Assembly: GCA_019186945.1 (NCBI GenBank)
Contig: JABAQJ010000007.1
Span: forward strand, 248,001 to 312,000
Reading direction: 5' to 3'
Length of the DNA stretch: 64,000 nucleotides
Origin: Gemmatimonadaceae bacterium
GTDB lineage: Bacteria > Gemmatimonadota > Gemmatimonadetes > Gemmatimonadales > Gemmatimonadaceae
The position numbers and the translations under genes are program-made. Shown here in pieces: positions 18,308 through 27,750 of this stretch (positions within the stretch are counted from its first letter, which is position 1; each line of letters begins with the position of its first letter). The notes beneath the pieces are model-generated. The model searched no databases. It saw nothing but the letters and a program-made list of their open reading frames with translations, and had not been told where the DNA came from.

Positions 18308-19975
18308 TCAGGACGACTTGCGTTCCACCGCACGGATCAGTTCCTCGAGCCGGAATGGCTTGGCGACGAAGGCATCGATCGGCGTCTCACTCACTTCGAA
18401 GGGCTCGTGCCCCGTCGACGTGTCCCCGGTCGAGACAACGAACCTGGCTCTCGCGCAATTGGGGAGTTTCCCCAGACTGGAGATCACGTCCAGCCCGTCC
18501 ATGCCCGGCATTCGCAGGTCGCAGACGACGACATCGAACGTCGACCGCTCGGCGAGACGGATCGCCTGGTGGCCGTCAGCGGCAGTCACCACGGCATGCC
18601 CGCGATTGGAGAAGAGCCGTTCGAGCAGGTCGCGCAGCGAGGATTCGTCATCGATAACGAGGATATCCAGCGGACGCAGACCGGCGGGCGTGTCTGCGTC
18701 TCCCGGGTGAACCGCTCCGTCGGCGTCGGCGGGCACGGGCAGCGGTTCGTCGAGTGGGAGCGAAAAGGCGATTGTGGTTCCTGTCTGCCCGTCGCTCTTG
18801 GCGTCGATCGTGCCCCCGTGTGCCGTGACGATGGAATGCACGACCGCCAGCCCAAGACCGCTACCAGCACCCTCGTCTCGCTTGGTCCAGAACGGATCCC
18901 AGATGTGCGGTAGGTCGGACGCCGCGATCCCGATCCCATTGTCGGAGATCTCCACCAGCGCCAGGTCGTCATGAACCTGCGCATGCACGACGATCTCGGG
19001 ACACCATTCCGCGGACGTCTCGCCGGCCCCCATGCTTGGCGGCCTCACTCGCGCCTCCACGGCCTGGCGAGCGTTCGCCAGGAGGTTGAAGAAAACTTGT
19101 TCGAGCTGGGCCCGATCGCCGCGTATCGCAATCGGTGACGGCGTCGCTACCAGAGAGAGGCGGATACCGCGCGACTCGATCGCGTACCGCTGGGATTCCA
19201 CGGTGGACCGTGCGATCTCGTTCAGGTCCACGCGGTCCCGGGCCGTGGATTCCTGACGGCGAGCGATGGTGAGGAGGTCCTTTACGATGCGGGCCGACCG
19301 CTGAGCCTCGCTGACGATCGTCTCCAGCGCCTGGCGATCGCTCGCCGATCCTGCGTCCTTGAGCAGTATCTGCGCGAAACCGATGATGGCGGCCAACGGG
19401 TTGTTGATTTCGTGCGCGACGCCAGCCAGCGTCCTGCCTAACGATGCCATTCTCTCGCTGCGCCGCAGGATCTCGTCGCGCCGCACCTGCTGCGAGACGT
19501 CCACGACGAGTCCCTCGAAGAACGCCGACTCGCTCGGCACCACCCATGCGGAAACACGTAATCGCAGGCGCACTCCATCGCGTCGCCGCCATGACCATTC
19601 TTTCCAATCGACGAGCCGCTCCGAGTGCAGATCCGACCGCCAGCGTCGTCGCTCATCGTCATCCCACAGCACGTCTTGCACGAGGTTCAGCGACAGCAAC
19701 GACTCCGCGCTTCCGTAGCCCAGCAAGGCCACCAGCGCCGGGTTCACCGCTACGAAACGCCCGTCGCGAGTGGCCCGGAACGCCCCGAGAGTCGCCCGCT
19801 CGACCAAGCCTTCGGCAAAGGACACCTGGGAAGCAACTGCCGCAATCGCCGGCGGCGCATCGCGCCCGTGTGAAGGCAACGCCGAGGCGGCGCCTTGCGG
19901 TTCCGGGATCGGCTCCGTCGTCGTGCGCCGCACCAACCAGGCGCCGCCAACCGCTCCTGCCACGGCGGCGCCCAC
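18308..19975 (-). CDS. Hybrid sensor histidine kinase with PAS and receiver domains
   Basis: Order: membrane helix at the N-terminus, PAS domain ([24 protein letters not shown]), HisKA with the phospho-acceptor in [15 protein letters not shown], HATPase (N box [15 protein letters not shown]1 [10 protein letters not shown]2 [11 protein letters not shown]), then a receiver domain ([31 protein letters not shown]). No output domain follows, so a separate response regulator is expected elsewhere. The annotated start is GTG 19973-19975. An in-frame CTG at 19991-19993 has GGAGGA six bases upstream and would complete the membrane helix ([13 protein letters not shown]), so initiation at CTG is plausible. 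Confidence 0.88.
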   Translation of the reverse strand: MGAAVAGAVGGAWLVRRTTTEPIPEPQGAASALPSHGRDAPPAIAAVASQVSFAEGLVERATLGAFRATRDGRFVAVNPALVALLGYGSAESLLSLNLVQDVLWDDDERRRWRSDLHSERLVDWKEWSWRRRDGVRLRLRVSAWVVPSESAFFEGLVVDVSQQVRRDEILRRSERMASLGRTLAGVAHEINNPLAAIIGFAQILLKDAGSASDRQALETIVSEAQRSARIVKDLLTIARRQESTARDRVDLNEIARSTVESQRYAIESRGIRLSLVATPSPIAIRGDRAQLEQVFFNLLANARQAVEARVRPPSMGAGETSAEWCPEIVVHAQVHDDLALVEISDNGIGIAASDLPHIWDPFWTKRDEGAGSGLGLAVVHSIVTAHGGTIDAKSDGQTGTTIAFSLPLDEPLPVPADADGAVHPGDADTPAGLRPLDILVIDDESSLRDLLERLFSNRGHAVVTAADGHQAIRLAERSTFDVVVCDLRMPGMDGLDVISSLGKLPNCARARFVVSTGDTSTGHEPFEVSETPIDAFVAKPFRLEELIRAVERKSS

Positions 19976-20055
19976 GAATGCCAGGAATGTCAGGGAGTCC
20001 TCCGAAGCTCAAACGATCAAACGTGAAACTCGATCCCGCGTCGCAGCCCATCGCA

Positions 20056-20061
20056 TATAAT
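20056..20061 (+). promoter_or_regulatory. Perfect -10 hexamer TATAAT upstream of the second ECF sigma gene
   Basis: TATAAT lies 75 bases before the sigma-factor ATG in otherwise GC-rich DNA. No good -35 hexamer was found 16-18 bases upstream, so strength is uncertain. A 7-bp hairpin (20066-20072 with 20081-20087) in the leader holds GGAGGATG in its loop. Confidence 0.4.
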
Positions 20062-20135
20062 TCTCGTCGCCGGGAGGATGCGGCGACAAGCCACGAGGGA
20101 ACCTTCGGGCATTACCCTGACTTTCTGGGGGAGTC

Positions 20136-20714
20136 ATGACCGACGCGCGCAATCCGCCGCGCGAACGCGATGCGAGTTTCCAACGCGAGGCCCTGCCGTG
20201 GATGGACGATGTCTACCGTTTCGCGCTGTCGCTGACGCGCGACCCTGCAGACGCCGAAGACGTCGTCCAGGAGACCTACCTCCGAGCCTACAGGTCGTGG
20301 CACACGTTCCAGGAGGGTAGCGATGCCAGGCGCTGGCTGTTCACCATCTGTCGCAACGCCTTCCTTCGTTCCCGCGAGCGGCGCAGGCAGGAGGTCGGGC
20401 TCGAGGACGGAGACGCCGAAGCCCTGTCGGCCATGCAGTTCCATCAGCAGATGATCGACGATGGAACCGACCGCCTTCTTGCACGCATCGATCTTGCTCC
20501 TGCACTCAGGGATGCGCTCCAGTCCCTCGACGAGCCCTTCCGATCGGCCGTCATCCTTGTCGACGTCGAAGACCAGTCCTACGAAGCTGCCTCCGAGATT
20601 ATGGGCGTGCCCATCGGCACGGTCAGGTCCCGCCTCTTTCGCGGTCGTCGATTCCTCCAGAAGAAGTTGAAGGACTTCGCCTCCGACGCCGGCTTCTCAC
20701 CCGCCAAGAGCTAG
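20136..20714 (+). CDS. ECF-type RNA polymerase sigma factor
   Basis: A 192-residue sigma with region 2 (WMDDVYRFALSLTRDPADAEDVVQETYLRAYRSWHTFQ, DARRWLFTICRNAF) and region 4 (LDEPFRSAVILVDVEDQSYEAASEIMGVPIGTVRSRLFRGRRFLQ). The region-4 sequence is of the SigR/SigH-like group that commonly works with zinc anti-sigma factors. GGGGGAG lies directly before the ATG. The next gene, 6 bases downstream, encodes a small protein with a zinc anti-sigma motif, which supports a redox or envelope stress pair. Confidence 0.9.
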   Translation: MTDARNPPRERDASFQREALPWMDDVYRFALSLTRDPADAEDVVQETYLRAYRSWHTFQEGSDARRWLFTICRNAFLRSRERRRQEVGLEDGDAEALSAMQFHQQMIDDGTDRLLARIDLAPALRDALQSLDEPFRSAVILVDVEDQSYEAASEIMGVPIGTVRSRLFRGRRFLQKKLKDFASDAGFSPAKS

Positions 20715-20720
20715 CTGCCG

Positions 20721-20981
20721 ATGACTCCCCCGGTCCGTGCGATCGACTGCCACAGTGCTCTGAGGCAGCTTTGGGACTATCTGGATCACGAATTGACTCC
20801 CGAACGCGTGGCGGAAATGGAACAGCATCTTTCCGCGTGCCGGCACTGCCTCCCGCACCGTGACTTTGCCCAGCGCTTTCTCGACGCGCTCCACCGCACG
20901 CGTGACGATCGGGAAGCGCCGCCGACGCTCCGCGATCGCGTCGTCAGCCAGTTGGCCGAAGCCGGTTTCACCCCGCAGTAG
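20721..20981 (+). CDS. Zinc-containing anti-sigma factor (ZAS/RsrA-like)
   Basis: An 86-residue soluble protein with the anti-sigma zinc signature H-x3-C-x2-C (EQHLSACRHCLPH) preceded by a DCHSALRQLWDYLDHELTP helix that carries an additional Cys-His. Members of this family bind the sigma factor in reducing conditions and release it when the cysteines are oxidised. No membrane segment is present. It follows the sigma gene by 6 bases, so they form one operon. The copper operon begins shortly downstream but has its own promoter. Confidence 0.85.
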   Translation: MTPPVRAIDCHSALRQLWDYLDHELTPERVAEMEQHLSACRHCLPHRDFAQRFLDALHRTRDDREAPPTLRDRVVSQLAEAGFTPQ

Positions 20982-21000
20982 AAGCGCCATCCACCGACCC

Positions 21001-21037
21001 TTGCGTTCTATAGGGGTGGGGGGTATACTAATACCCC
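21001..21037 (+). promoter_or_regulatory. Promoter and G-rich CsoR-type operator of the copper operon
   Basis: -35 TTGCGT (21001-21006) and -10 TATACT (21024-21029) are separated by exactly 17 bases. The spacer is TCTATAGGGGTGGGGGG-like, a G tract flanked by TATA on both sides, and the -10 lies in an inverted repeat GGGGTAT-ACTA-ATACCCC (21020-21037). CsoR/RcnR-family repressors bind such G/C-tract operators, and a csoR gene ends this operon, so autorepression released by copper is the expected control. Confidence 0.72.
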
Positions 21038-21073
21038 ATGCCGGTATCACCCACTTTGAACTGGAGGACAACG

Positions 21074-21295
21074 ATGTCGCAGGTGACGCTCGAAGTCGAA
21101 GGCATGAGCTGTGGGCACTGCGTGAGTGCTGTGAGCGGGGCGTTGCGTAGCGTGCCAGGCGTGACGCTCGGTGCCATACGAGTCGGATCAGCCACGGTCA
21201 CGGTCGAACCGACGGTCACGATCACGCAGTTGCTCGACGCCATCGCCGATGCCGGCTATTCGGCGACAGTTGCGTCGAAACCGGACGCCAACTGA
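21074..21295 (+). CDS. copZ: Copper chaperone (heavy-metal-associated domain)
   Basis: A 73-residue ferredoxin-like HMA domain with the Cu(I) motif GMSCGHC at the end of the first strand and the usual VxxGxxxVxxAIxxAGY-type ending (DAIADAGYSATV). It carries Cu(I) to the ATPase encoded 13 bases downstream. ATG 21074 was chosen because GGAGG lies 6 bases upstream; the in-frame ATG at 21038 overlaps the operator region and has no ribosome site. Confidence 0.92.
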   Translation: MSQVTLEVEGMSCGHCVSAVSGALRSVPGVTLGAIRVGSATVTVEPTVTITQLLDAIADAGYSATVASKPDAN

Positions 21296-21307
21296 ACCGG
21301 AGTTCCG

Positions 21308-23674
21308 ATGGCTGAGTCCGTGCTTGCCGAGCGCGATCCGTCCGCCCGAAATGAGATCCGGATGACGATCCCGGTCACCGGGATGACGTGTGCCGCTTGC
21401 CAGGCACGCGTCCAGCGAACGCTGGAACGAACGCCAGGGGTTCAGGCGGCGTCGGTCAGTCTGATGACTAACAGCGCAAGCGTCGTTTTCGATCCGGAAA
21501 TGGCGAGCGCGATGACGTTGGTCGATCGCATCCGGGGCACGGGGTATGGCGCCGATCTTCCTAACGAATCGCTGTCGGCGATCGACGAACTGGCGGCGCA
21601 GGACAAGTCGTTGGGTGACGAGTATCGCTCGCTTCGTTCGCGAGCGGCAGTGTCCCTGGTATTGCTGGCGGTAGCGATGCTGCTGTCGATGCCCTTGATG
21701 ACCGGCGGTGGGCACGGCAATCCGTCGGGAGTGGCCGATCCGTTCATGCGCTGGAGCATGCGCGTGTTCGATCCCGTGCTGCGCGAGTGGTTTCCATGGT
21801 TGTACTCGATCGCCGCGGCTCGGCTCTCCTGGGTGTTGCTGGGGATGACGACCGCGGTCATGGCCTGGGCCGGGCGTGACTTCTATGTCCGTGCCTGGAA
21901 GGCTGCTCGTCACGGCTCCACCGACATGAACACTTTGGTGGCGATCGGGACGGGTACGGCGTGGCTCTTCTCCGCGCTGGTGACGGTGGCGCCCGGCTTC
22001 TTCGTGAGCCGCGGCATCTCGCCAGACGTATACTACGAGGCGGTGATCGGCATCATCGCGTTTGTGCTGGCGGGCCGAGCCCTGGAGGCTCGTGCCAAGT
22101 CCCGAACGGCAGATGCCGTTCAGCGGCTGGCGCGCCTGCAACCGGCCACGGCGAGAATCGAACGCGATGGGTCATTCATCGTCGTCCCGATCGAAGACGT
22201 GCGTTCCGGCGATGTGGTTTCTGTGCAGCCTGGCGAACGCGTGCCGGTGGATGGGCGCGTGCTCGACGGGGCGAGCGCGGTGGACGAGTCGATGCTGACC
22301 GGGGAACCATTGCCGGTCGACAAGGCGGCGGGCGATCGCGTTTACGGCGGGACGGTCAACCGCACGGGTGCGTTTCGGTTGATTGCAACGACCTTAGGAG
22401 CGGAGAGCACGCTGTCACGCATTGTGGGGTTGATGCGGGAGGCGCAGAGATCCCGGGCGCCCATCCAGGCGCTGGCGGACAGGGTGAGCTCGATCTTCGT
22501 ACCGGTGGTTCTGATCGCCGCCGTGGCCACCGGGGTCGTATGGTACGTATTCGCCGATATCGCGCCGCTCGTGCGCGGGTTCGTGGCGGCGACATCGGTT
22601 CTCATCATTGCCTGCCCTTGCGCGATGGGTCTGGCGGTGCCGACGGCAGTGATGGTCGCCACGGGTCGTGGCGCCGATCTGGGCGTTCTGATCAAAGGTG
22701 GGGAAGCGCTGCAACGCCTGGCCGAGGTGAACACTTTCGTCTTCGACAAGACGGGGACGATCACGCAAGGCGTTCCTGTCGTCACGGAGATCGCGCCCAT
22801 GGCAGGTGGATCTGTCCTGGACGTGCTCTCGACGGCCGCGAGCCTCGAGCAATCGTCGGAGCACCCGCTGGGTGCCGCAATCGTGACCGAAGCGGGGCGC
22901 CGCGGTGCGATGGTGGAGACGTCGTCGGACTTCCAGGCACTGCCGGGGCGAGGTGCAACAGGGACGGTGGCCGGACGCCCTGTGGCGATCGGGAATGCAC
23001 GCCTCATGCTAGAGCGCGGTATCGATATGACGCACGTACCGCCCATGGAGAGCGGAACAGCGATCATGGTAGCGCGTGAGGGTGCGATCATCGGCGTGAT
23101 TGGCATCTCCGACCGTCCCCGCGCCGAGGCCCGTCAGGCGATCTCGGCGCTGGTGGCGGAGGGCGCGACGGTGCACATGCTGACGGGCGATGCGGCGCGC
23201 GCCGCTGAGGCGATCGCCCGTGAGGTGGGTATCGCCAATGTGCGCTCGCAGCTCCTGCCGGAAGACAAGGTTGGCGCCATCCGTCAGTTGCAAACGGAGT
23301 CTGGTGGGCGCGTCGTCGCGATGGTCGGCGATGGCATCAACGACGCACCGGCGCTCGCTCAGGCGGATGTCGGCATTGCGATGGGCACGGGGACGGACAT
23401 CGCGGTCGAAGCGAGCGACGTGGCCATCATGCGCGGCGACCTGATGGCGGTCGTGGCCGCGCACCGGCTTTCACGGAAAACCATGCGCGTCATGCGACAG
23501 AATCTGTTCTGGGCGTTCGTCTACAACGTCGTCGGTATCCCGATCGCGGCCGGTATCCTCTTCCCGGTAGCCGGTCTTCTCCTGAGTCCGATCCTCGCCA
23601 GCGCGGCAATGGCGCTCAGTTCGGTATCCGTCGTCTCAAACAGCCTGCGCCTCCGGCGCCTGCGCCTTACCTGA
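21308..23674 (+). CDS. copA: Copper-translocating P1B-type ATPase
   Basis: Features in order: N-terminal HMA domain with GMTCAACQ, the actuator domain ([12 protein letters not shown]), transmembrane metal site CPC in [16 protein letters not shown], phosphorylation motif DKTGTIT, nucleotide-binding SEHPLGAAI, hinge [13 protein letters not shown] and the last helices with [15 protein letters not shown]. The CPC plus later N and MxxSS-type residues define the Cu(I) exporting CopA group. The 788-residue length is normal for one HMA domain. It sits between copZ and csoR in one operon. Confidence 0.95.
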   Translation: MAESVLAERDPSARNEIRMTIPVTGMTCAACQARVQRTLERTPGVQAASVSLMTNSASVVFDPEMASAMTLVDRIRGTGYGADLPNESLSAIDELAAQDKSLGDEYRSLRSRAAVSLVLLAVAMLLSMPLMTGGGHGNPSGVADPFMRWSMRVFDPVLREWFPWLYSIAAARLSWVLLGMTTAVMAWAGRDFYVRAWKAARHGSTDMNTLVAIGTGTAWLFSALVTVAPGFFVSRGISPDVYYEAVIGIIAFVLAGRALEARAKSRTADAVQRLARLQPATARIERDGSFIVVPIEDVRSGDVVSVQPGERVPVDGRVLDGASAVDESMLTGEPLPVDKAAGDRVYGGTVNRTGAFRLIATTLGAESTLSRIVGLMREAQRSRAPIQALADRVSSIFVPVVLIAAVATGVVWYVFADIAPLVRGFVAATSVLIIACPCAMGLAVPTAVMVATGRGADLGVLIKGGEALQRLAEVNTFVFDKTGTITQGVPVVTEIAPMAGGSVLDVLSTAASLEQSSEHPLGAAIVTEAGRRGAMVETSSDFQALPGRGATGTVAGRPVAIGNARLMLERGIDMTHVPPMESGTAIMVAREGAIIGVIGISDRPRAEARQAISALVAEGATVHMLTGDAARAAEAIAREVGIANVRSQLLPEDKVGAIRQLQTESGGRVVAMVGDGINDAPALAQADVGIAMGTGTDIAVEASDVAIMRGDLMAVVAAHRLSRKTMRVMRQNLFWAFVYNVVGIPIAAGILFPVAGLLLSPILASAAMALSSVSVVSNSLRLRRLRLT

Positions 23675-23689
23675 CGAGGTGTCTTTCAC

Positions 23690-24070
23690 ATGCCCGCGAA
23701 TCCAGCGATGCACACGATCCGGGAGACCAGCGTAGCGGGCACCTGCGGCTGCGGCGCTGCTGTGCCCGACGAATCCAGCGATCGAAAGGCGGTGGCGGTC
23801 GACCCCGCCATCAAGGCACGGAATGTCACGCGCCTTCGCCGGATCGAAGGACAGGTGCGCGGACTACAGAAGATGGTCGAGGAAGACCGATACTGCGCCG
23901 ATATCCTGACGCAGATTTCCGCCGTGCAGGAAGCGCTCCGCGGCGTTGGGCGTGAGCTGATGCGCAATCACCTGAAGCATTGTGCGTCCGCCGCGATCAG
24001 GAAGGGCCCGGCGGATGCCGAGTCGATGTACGACGAGTTGATCGACCTGATATATCGGCACCAGCGATAG
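23690..24070 (+). CDS. csoR: Copper-sensing transcriptional repressor of the CsoR family
   Basis: The all-helical CsoR/FrmR domain starts at about residue 44 (NVTRLRRIEGQVRGLQKMVEEDRYCADILTQ). The three Cu(I) ligands have the exact CsoR spacing: Cys69, His94 and Cys98. A short N-terminal extension carries its own CGCG cysteine pair, not usual for the family. The repressor binds G/C-tract operators without copper; the operator at 21001-21037 is the obvious target. It is the last gene of the copper operon, 15 bases after copA. Confidence 0.92.
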   Translation: MPANPAMHTIRETSVAGTCGCGAAVPDESSDRKAVAVDPAIKARNVTRLRRIEGQVRGLQKMVEEDRYCADILTQISAVQEALRGVGRELMRNHLKHCASAAIRKGPADAESMYDELIDLIYRHQR

Positions 24071-24102
24071 CGCACGCTTGGCCGGCTGTCAGTGCGGTAC
24101 TG

Positions 24103-24555
24103 TCACACCGCCGAGCCGTTCAGGTTCAACGTCCAAGCGACCGGGATGTCGGGATCGAGCGAATCGCGTACGGAGCAGTACTTGTTGACCGCCAGATCGA
24201 TCGCGCGCTCGGCATGCGGGCGATCGATTCCGGCGCCGGTGATGGCGAATGCGATCGTGATGTCTACGAGTCGCGCCGGCGTCGCGGCGGATCGCTCGCC
24301 GCGAACGGTGACTTCGAGAGACTCCGCCGGTGTGCGGCGCTTGGCCAGGATTTCCACGACGTCGATCGACGCGCAAGTCGCCAGAGCGCAGAGGAGAACG
24401 TCCACTGGCCCCGGCCCGGTCTTACCGCTCGTGTCGATCCGTATCATGGGCCCGTCTGGGCGGCCGGACTCGAACGTCTGCCCGCCAGTCCAGCGCGCGA
24501 CGATGTTGTTGACTTTCCGGCCCGGTGTGGCCGCTGGGAATGACGTCGTGGTCAC
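24103..24555 (-). CDS. OsmC/Ohr-family protein
   Basis: A 150-residue protein with the OsmC arrangement: GGQTFESGRPDGPMIRID, then GPGPVDVLLCALATCASIDVVEILAKRR (first redox Cys region at the long helix) and YCSVRDSLDP (second Cys). These proteins detoxify organic hydroperoxides or act on persulfides; which one is not clear from sequence. GTG at 24553-24555 was chosen because AAGGGAG lies 6 bases upstream; a longer frame to 24633 reads basic, non-conserved residues. It runs opposite to the copper operon. Confidence 0.85.
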   Translation of the reverse strand: MTTTSFPAATPGRKVNNIVARWTGGQTFESGRPDGPMIRIDTSGKTGPGPVDVLLCALATCASIDVVEILAKRRTPAESLEVTVRGERSAATPARLVDITIAFAITGAGIDRPHAERAIDLAVNKYCSVRDSLDPDIPVAWTLNLNGSAV

Positions 24556-24777
24556 CGCTGACTCCCTTGGAGATCGGTGTGGGTAGCGCTTTCCCCTGCC
24601 CCCGCACCGCCCGACCCGCATCGCCACTTGCAATCCGACCGCACCTTGGCAACCGAGTCGGACACTCCTTGGAGTGTGATCGCTCCCTGTTGATGCGGCA
24701 CGCGGTGATCGCGCAGTACGATGCTCCCACTAAGTTAATCGTCTGTCAGCCTGACGCTTCTTCGCGAACAGATCGAC

Positions 24778-25104
24778 ATGGGACAGTACCGGCGACACGT
24801 GTTTGTATGCACCATCGGCAAGACCTGCATGGCGGCTGGAGGTCAGGAGGTTTTCGACGTGCTGAAGAAGGGCGCGGCGACAGCGGGTCTGCAGGGTGTG
24901 GTGCGGATCAACAAGGCTGGCTGCATGAATCAATGCGGGCACGGGCCAATGGCGGTCGTGTATCCCGAGGACGTCTGGTACTCGGGCCTGGATGCGGAGA
25001 AAGCGACACGGATCCTGCAGGATCACGTGATCGGAGGCGACCCAGTCGGTCAGTTCCGGTACATCGCGCCGCCGGGGGATAACAAGCTCGTCGACGACGC
25101 CTGA
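24778..25104 (+). CDS. Thioredoxin-like [2Fe-2S] ferredoxin
   Basis: The 108-residue protein has four cysteines in the pattern of thioredoxin-fold ferredoxins: Cys11 and Cys17 (HVFVCTIGKTC) and Cys49 and Cys53 (KAGCMNQC), with VYPEDVWYSG typical of the family. It would be a soluble electron carrier with an unknown partner. No neighbour gives the partner away. The ATG follows AT-rich DNA but no convincing promoter hexamers were seen. Confidence 0.85.
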   Translation: MGQYRRHVFVCTIGKTCMAAGGQEVFDVLKKGAATAGLQGVVRINKAGCMNQCGHGPMAVVYPEDVWYSGLDAEKATRILQDHVIGGDPVGQFRYIAPPGDNKLVDDA

Positions 25105-25245
25105 GTGTCCCTGCTGTCCCGTGTGGCCCGGCCTTATGTTGACTGCCTTCGGCGATGATTCCCGCTGAAGGCAGCGGGCGGCCGCCAATCGGCGTCTCTA
25201 TCGCTCCAGGATTTCTGCCGTGACCAACTCGCACCGCTGGCTGCC

Positions 25246-25563
25246 ATGAACGATCCGATCAGTTCGAAGCGTCTGATGATCGGGGCGGCCCGCCGCTTCC
25301 TGTTCGAGAGAGACGATCCCGAAGAGACCGTTCGTGAAGAAGAACCTCCTCGTCTGACTCCCCGAGCCATTGAGAGAACCCGCATGTCTCGCACACGCGA
25401 CCGCATTCTGATCAACCTGGACGAGATGTACCGGGACGCTTTCGAGCGTGCCAAAGCGTCAGGCGACGATGCGCAGATGGTGTCGCTCGATTTCGCCTAT
25501 CGTCGAGAACAGTTGTACTTCGAGATCCTTCTCGACATTCGTGACGCGATGGAACGCCGATAG
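25246..25563 (+). CDS. Small charged protein of unknown function (105 aa)
   Basis: The product is rich in Arg, Glu and Asp, with a helical C-terminal half (RILINLDEMYRDAFERAKASGDDAQMVSLDFAYRREQLYFEILLDIRDAMERR) that could form a coiled coil or helical hairpin. The N-terminal half begins MNDPISSKRLMIGAARRFLFERDD. A second in-frame ATG at 25384 is possible. I do not recognise a family, and the coding look is mainly from the regular amphipathic helix. An 8-bp inverted repeat (25143-25150 with 25167-25174) lies upstream, without a T tract. Confidence 0.55.
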   Translation: MNDPISSKRLMIGAARRFLFERDDPEETVREEEPPRLTPRAIERTRMSRTRDRILINLDEMYRDAFERAKASGDDAQMVSLDFAYRREQLYFEILLDIRDAMERR

Positions 25564-25631
25564 CGGTACCGTCGTGCCGGCAGCTTCATTTCGACGTTCG
25601 TGATCCCGCTACCCATACAGGTAACCTTGCC

Positions 25632-27299
25632 ATGCGCCAGCGCGCTTCGCTGTTCCTCTCGGGGATCTTCGCTTTGGTTGGGTGCACGGTGAGCGGTTCC
25701 GGCGGCGACGCCACGCCGGTGACGATGGCGATCGTCAATGCCAGAGTGTGGACTGGCGACGCGAAGCGACCGTGGGCAGACGGTGTTGCCATAGCGGGCG
25801 ATCGAATCGCCGCGGTGGGGTCGAGCGCTGAGATTCGGAAGATGGCGGGGTCGGCACGGGTGATCGACGCGAAGGGCGGAATGGTGACGCCCGGATTCAT
25901 CGACTCGCACGTTCATTTCGTGGACGGAGGGTTCCGGCTGTCGTCCGTTCAGTTGAAAGATGCAAGTACGCCGGCCGAGTTCGTCGCGCGGATCGGGGCG
26001 TTTGCGAGGACAGTGCCGAAGGGGAGTTGGATCCAGGGAGGAGACTGGGATAACGAACGCTGGGGCGGTGAGTTGCCTTCACGCGCCTGGATTGACTCGG
26101 TGACGCCGGACAACCCGGTGTGGATCAACCGATATGACGGTCACATGGCGCTGGCGAACAGTGTGGCGTTGCGGGCTGCCGGTGTGAGCGCGCAGACGCT
26201 GGATGTTGCTGGCGGAACCGTCGTGCGTGACGAGGCCGGCTCACCGACGGGCGTGCTGAAGGACAACGCGATGGCGTTGGTGGACGGCGCCGTCGCGACT
26301 CCGCCGACGGAACTCGAGGACCGCGCACTGGACACGGCGATGACTTACGTAACGGCGCAAGGAGTGACGACAGTCCACAACATGGGGTCTTGGCATGACC
26401 TCGAGATCTTCAGGCGGGCGCACGCTGCGGGACGATTGCGTACTCGGATCTACGCGGCCGTTCCGCTGTCATCCTGGGAGCAGCTACGGGACACGGTACG
26501 CGCCTCTGGCCAAGGAGACGCCTGGCTGCGCATCGGTGCGTTGAAGGGATTCATGGACGGTTCATTGGGGTCTCGTACTGCGGCGATGTACCGGCCGTTC
26601 GACGATGCGCCGGGGAACTCCGGGTTTTTCGTGAACTCGCCGGATACCATGGCCAAGTGGATCGCTGGGGCGGACAGCGCCGGTCTGCATGTTGTCGTGC
26701 ACGCGATCGGCGATCGCGCCATTGGCACATTGCTCGACATTTACGAGCGAGTGGAAAAGGCGCAGGGGGCCCGCGATCGGCGTTTCCGCATCGAGCACGT
26801 GCAACACATCGCCGCGGCGGACATCCCGCGCCTGACCTCGTTAGGCGTGATTGGCTCCGTGCAGCCTTATCACGCGATCGACGACGGCCGTTTCGCGGAC
26901 AAGCCGCTGGGGAGAGATAGAGCCAGCCGGACGTATGCGTTCAAGTCGCTGCTGGACGCGAACACCACGCTTGCCTTTGGCAGCGATTGGTTCGTGGCGC
27001 CGCCCACACCGCTCGAAGGGATCTACGCAGCAGTTACGCGCCGCACGCTCGACGACCGGAATCCCGGCGGATGGTTTCCCGAGCAGAAGATCACGGTTGC
27101 GGAGGCGCTTCGCGCCTATACGGTGAATGGCGCGTACGCGTCCTTCGAGGAGAGTGAGAAGGGCTCGCTCGAGGTCGGCAAACTGGCGGACCTGGTTCTG
27201 ATCGAACGCGACCTCACGACGATACCGCCGGAGGAAATTCGCGATGTGCGCGTCATGCTGACGGTCATTGGCGGACAGGTCGTCTTCGAGCGGCCGTAG
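25632..27299 (+). CDS. Amidohydrolase family lipoprotein (YtcJ-like)
   Basis: After a lipoprotein signal (IFALVGCT) the protein shows the YtcJ/amidohydrolase-3 pattern: MVTPGFIDSHVHFVDGG (HxH metal site), WINRYDGHMALANS, VTTVHNMGSW, KGFMDGSLGSRTA, VVHAIGDRAI, RIEHVQH and FGSDWFVAPPTPL (final Asp), ending with GKLADLVLIERDL. These enzymes hydrolyse C-N bonds in amides or related compounds; the substrate is unknown. Location is the periplasm, membrane-anchored. TAACCT lies 5 bases before the ATG. One TTA codon lies in a CGTTAGG motif (26839). Confidence 0.86.
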   Translation: MRQRASLFLSGIFALVGCTVSGSGGDATPVTMAIVNARVWTGDAKRPWADGVAIAGDRIAAVGSSAEIRKMAGSARVIDAKGGMVTPGFIDSHVHFVDGGFRLSSVQLKDASTPAEFVARIGAFARTVPKGSWIQGGDWDNERWGGELPSRAWIDSVTPDNPVWINRYDGHMALANSVALRAAGVSAQTLDVAGGTVVRDEAGSPTGVLKDNAMALVDGAVATPPTELEDRALDTAMTYVTAQGVTTVHNMGSWHDLEIFRRAHAAGRLRTRIYAAVPLSSWEQLRDTVRASGQGDAWLRIGALKGFMDGSLGSRTAAMYRPFDDAPGNSGFFVNSPDTMAKWIAGADSAGLHVVVHAIGDRAIGTLLDIYERVEKAQGARDRRFRIEHVQHIAAADIPRLTSLGVIGSVQPYHAIDDGRFADKPLGRDRASRTYAFKSLLDANTTLAFGSDWFVAPPTPLEGIYAAVTRRTLDDRNPGGWFPEQKITVAEALRAYTVNGAYASFEESEKGSLEVGKLADLVLIERDLTTIPPEEIRDVRVMLTVIGGQVVFERP

Positions 27300-27324
27300 A
27301 GTCTGGTTCGAGAGAAAAACGAAA

Positions 27325-27348
27325 CGCCCGGAGTGTGAACTCCGGGCG
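27325..27348 (-). terminator. Intrinsic terminator for the minus-strand gene(s)
   Basis: A perfect 10-bp stem with a GTGA loop (27325-27334 with 27339-27348). Read on the minus strand it is followed by TTTCGTTTTTCTC, a good T tract, and it lies about 40 bases past the stop of the 27388..27687 gene. It also sits 25 bases after the convergent amidohydrolase stop. Confidence 0.82.
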
Positions 27349-27387
27349 CCAGCTCGTGGAAGGCCGATGCGCCGATGCGATCCTGCT

Positions 27388-27687
27388 TCAGGACACGAGC
27401 GCGACCACTGCGGCGATCGCGAGCAGAACGCCGACACCCAGCATTCGGCGACGGTGCCGTTCCGCGTTGAGCACACGGTATTCTGGTACCGACATGCAGT
27501 GGCGCACTTCGCTCTGCCACGTCGGATGTCGCCGGACTTCCAGATGCGTCACTTCCACGGCTACCTCCTGCGTTTTGCGGCGCTCTTCCCACATCGCGTG
27601 GGACATGCGCACCGCAGCTTCAGTGTCGCCATTGCGGTAACTCGTGTACACTCGGGCAACTACGAATACCGCAGGGGCCGGCCCCAC
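27388..27687 (-). CDS. Small tail-anchored-like membrane protein of unknown function
   Basis: The frame encodes up to 99 residues with a single C-terminal membrane helix (MLGVGVLLAIAAVVALVS) after a basic stretch (NAERHRRR), the layout of a tail-anchored protein. The hydrophilic part includes MSHAMWEERRKTQEVAVEVT. The start is uncertain: GTG 27685-27687 or ATG 27604-27606; neither has a strong ribosome site. A well-formed terminator lies just downstream on the same strand, which supports a real gene. No family is recognised. Confidence 0.5.
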   Translation of the reverse strand: MGPAPAVFVVARVYTSYRNGDTEAAVRMSHAMWEERRKTQEVAVEVTHLEVRRHPTWQSEVRHCMSVPEYRVLNAERHRRRMLGVGVLLAIAAVVALVS

Positions 27688-27750
27688 CCCGGTAGTGCAA
27701 GGCGCGTGCTCGCCGCTCTGGGTGCAGCTGGCACGGCATGCCGCCTGGTC

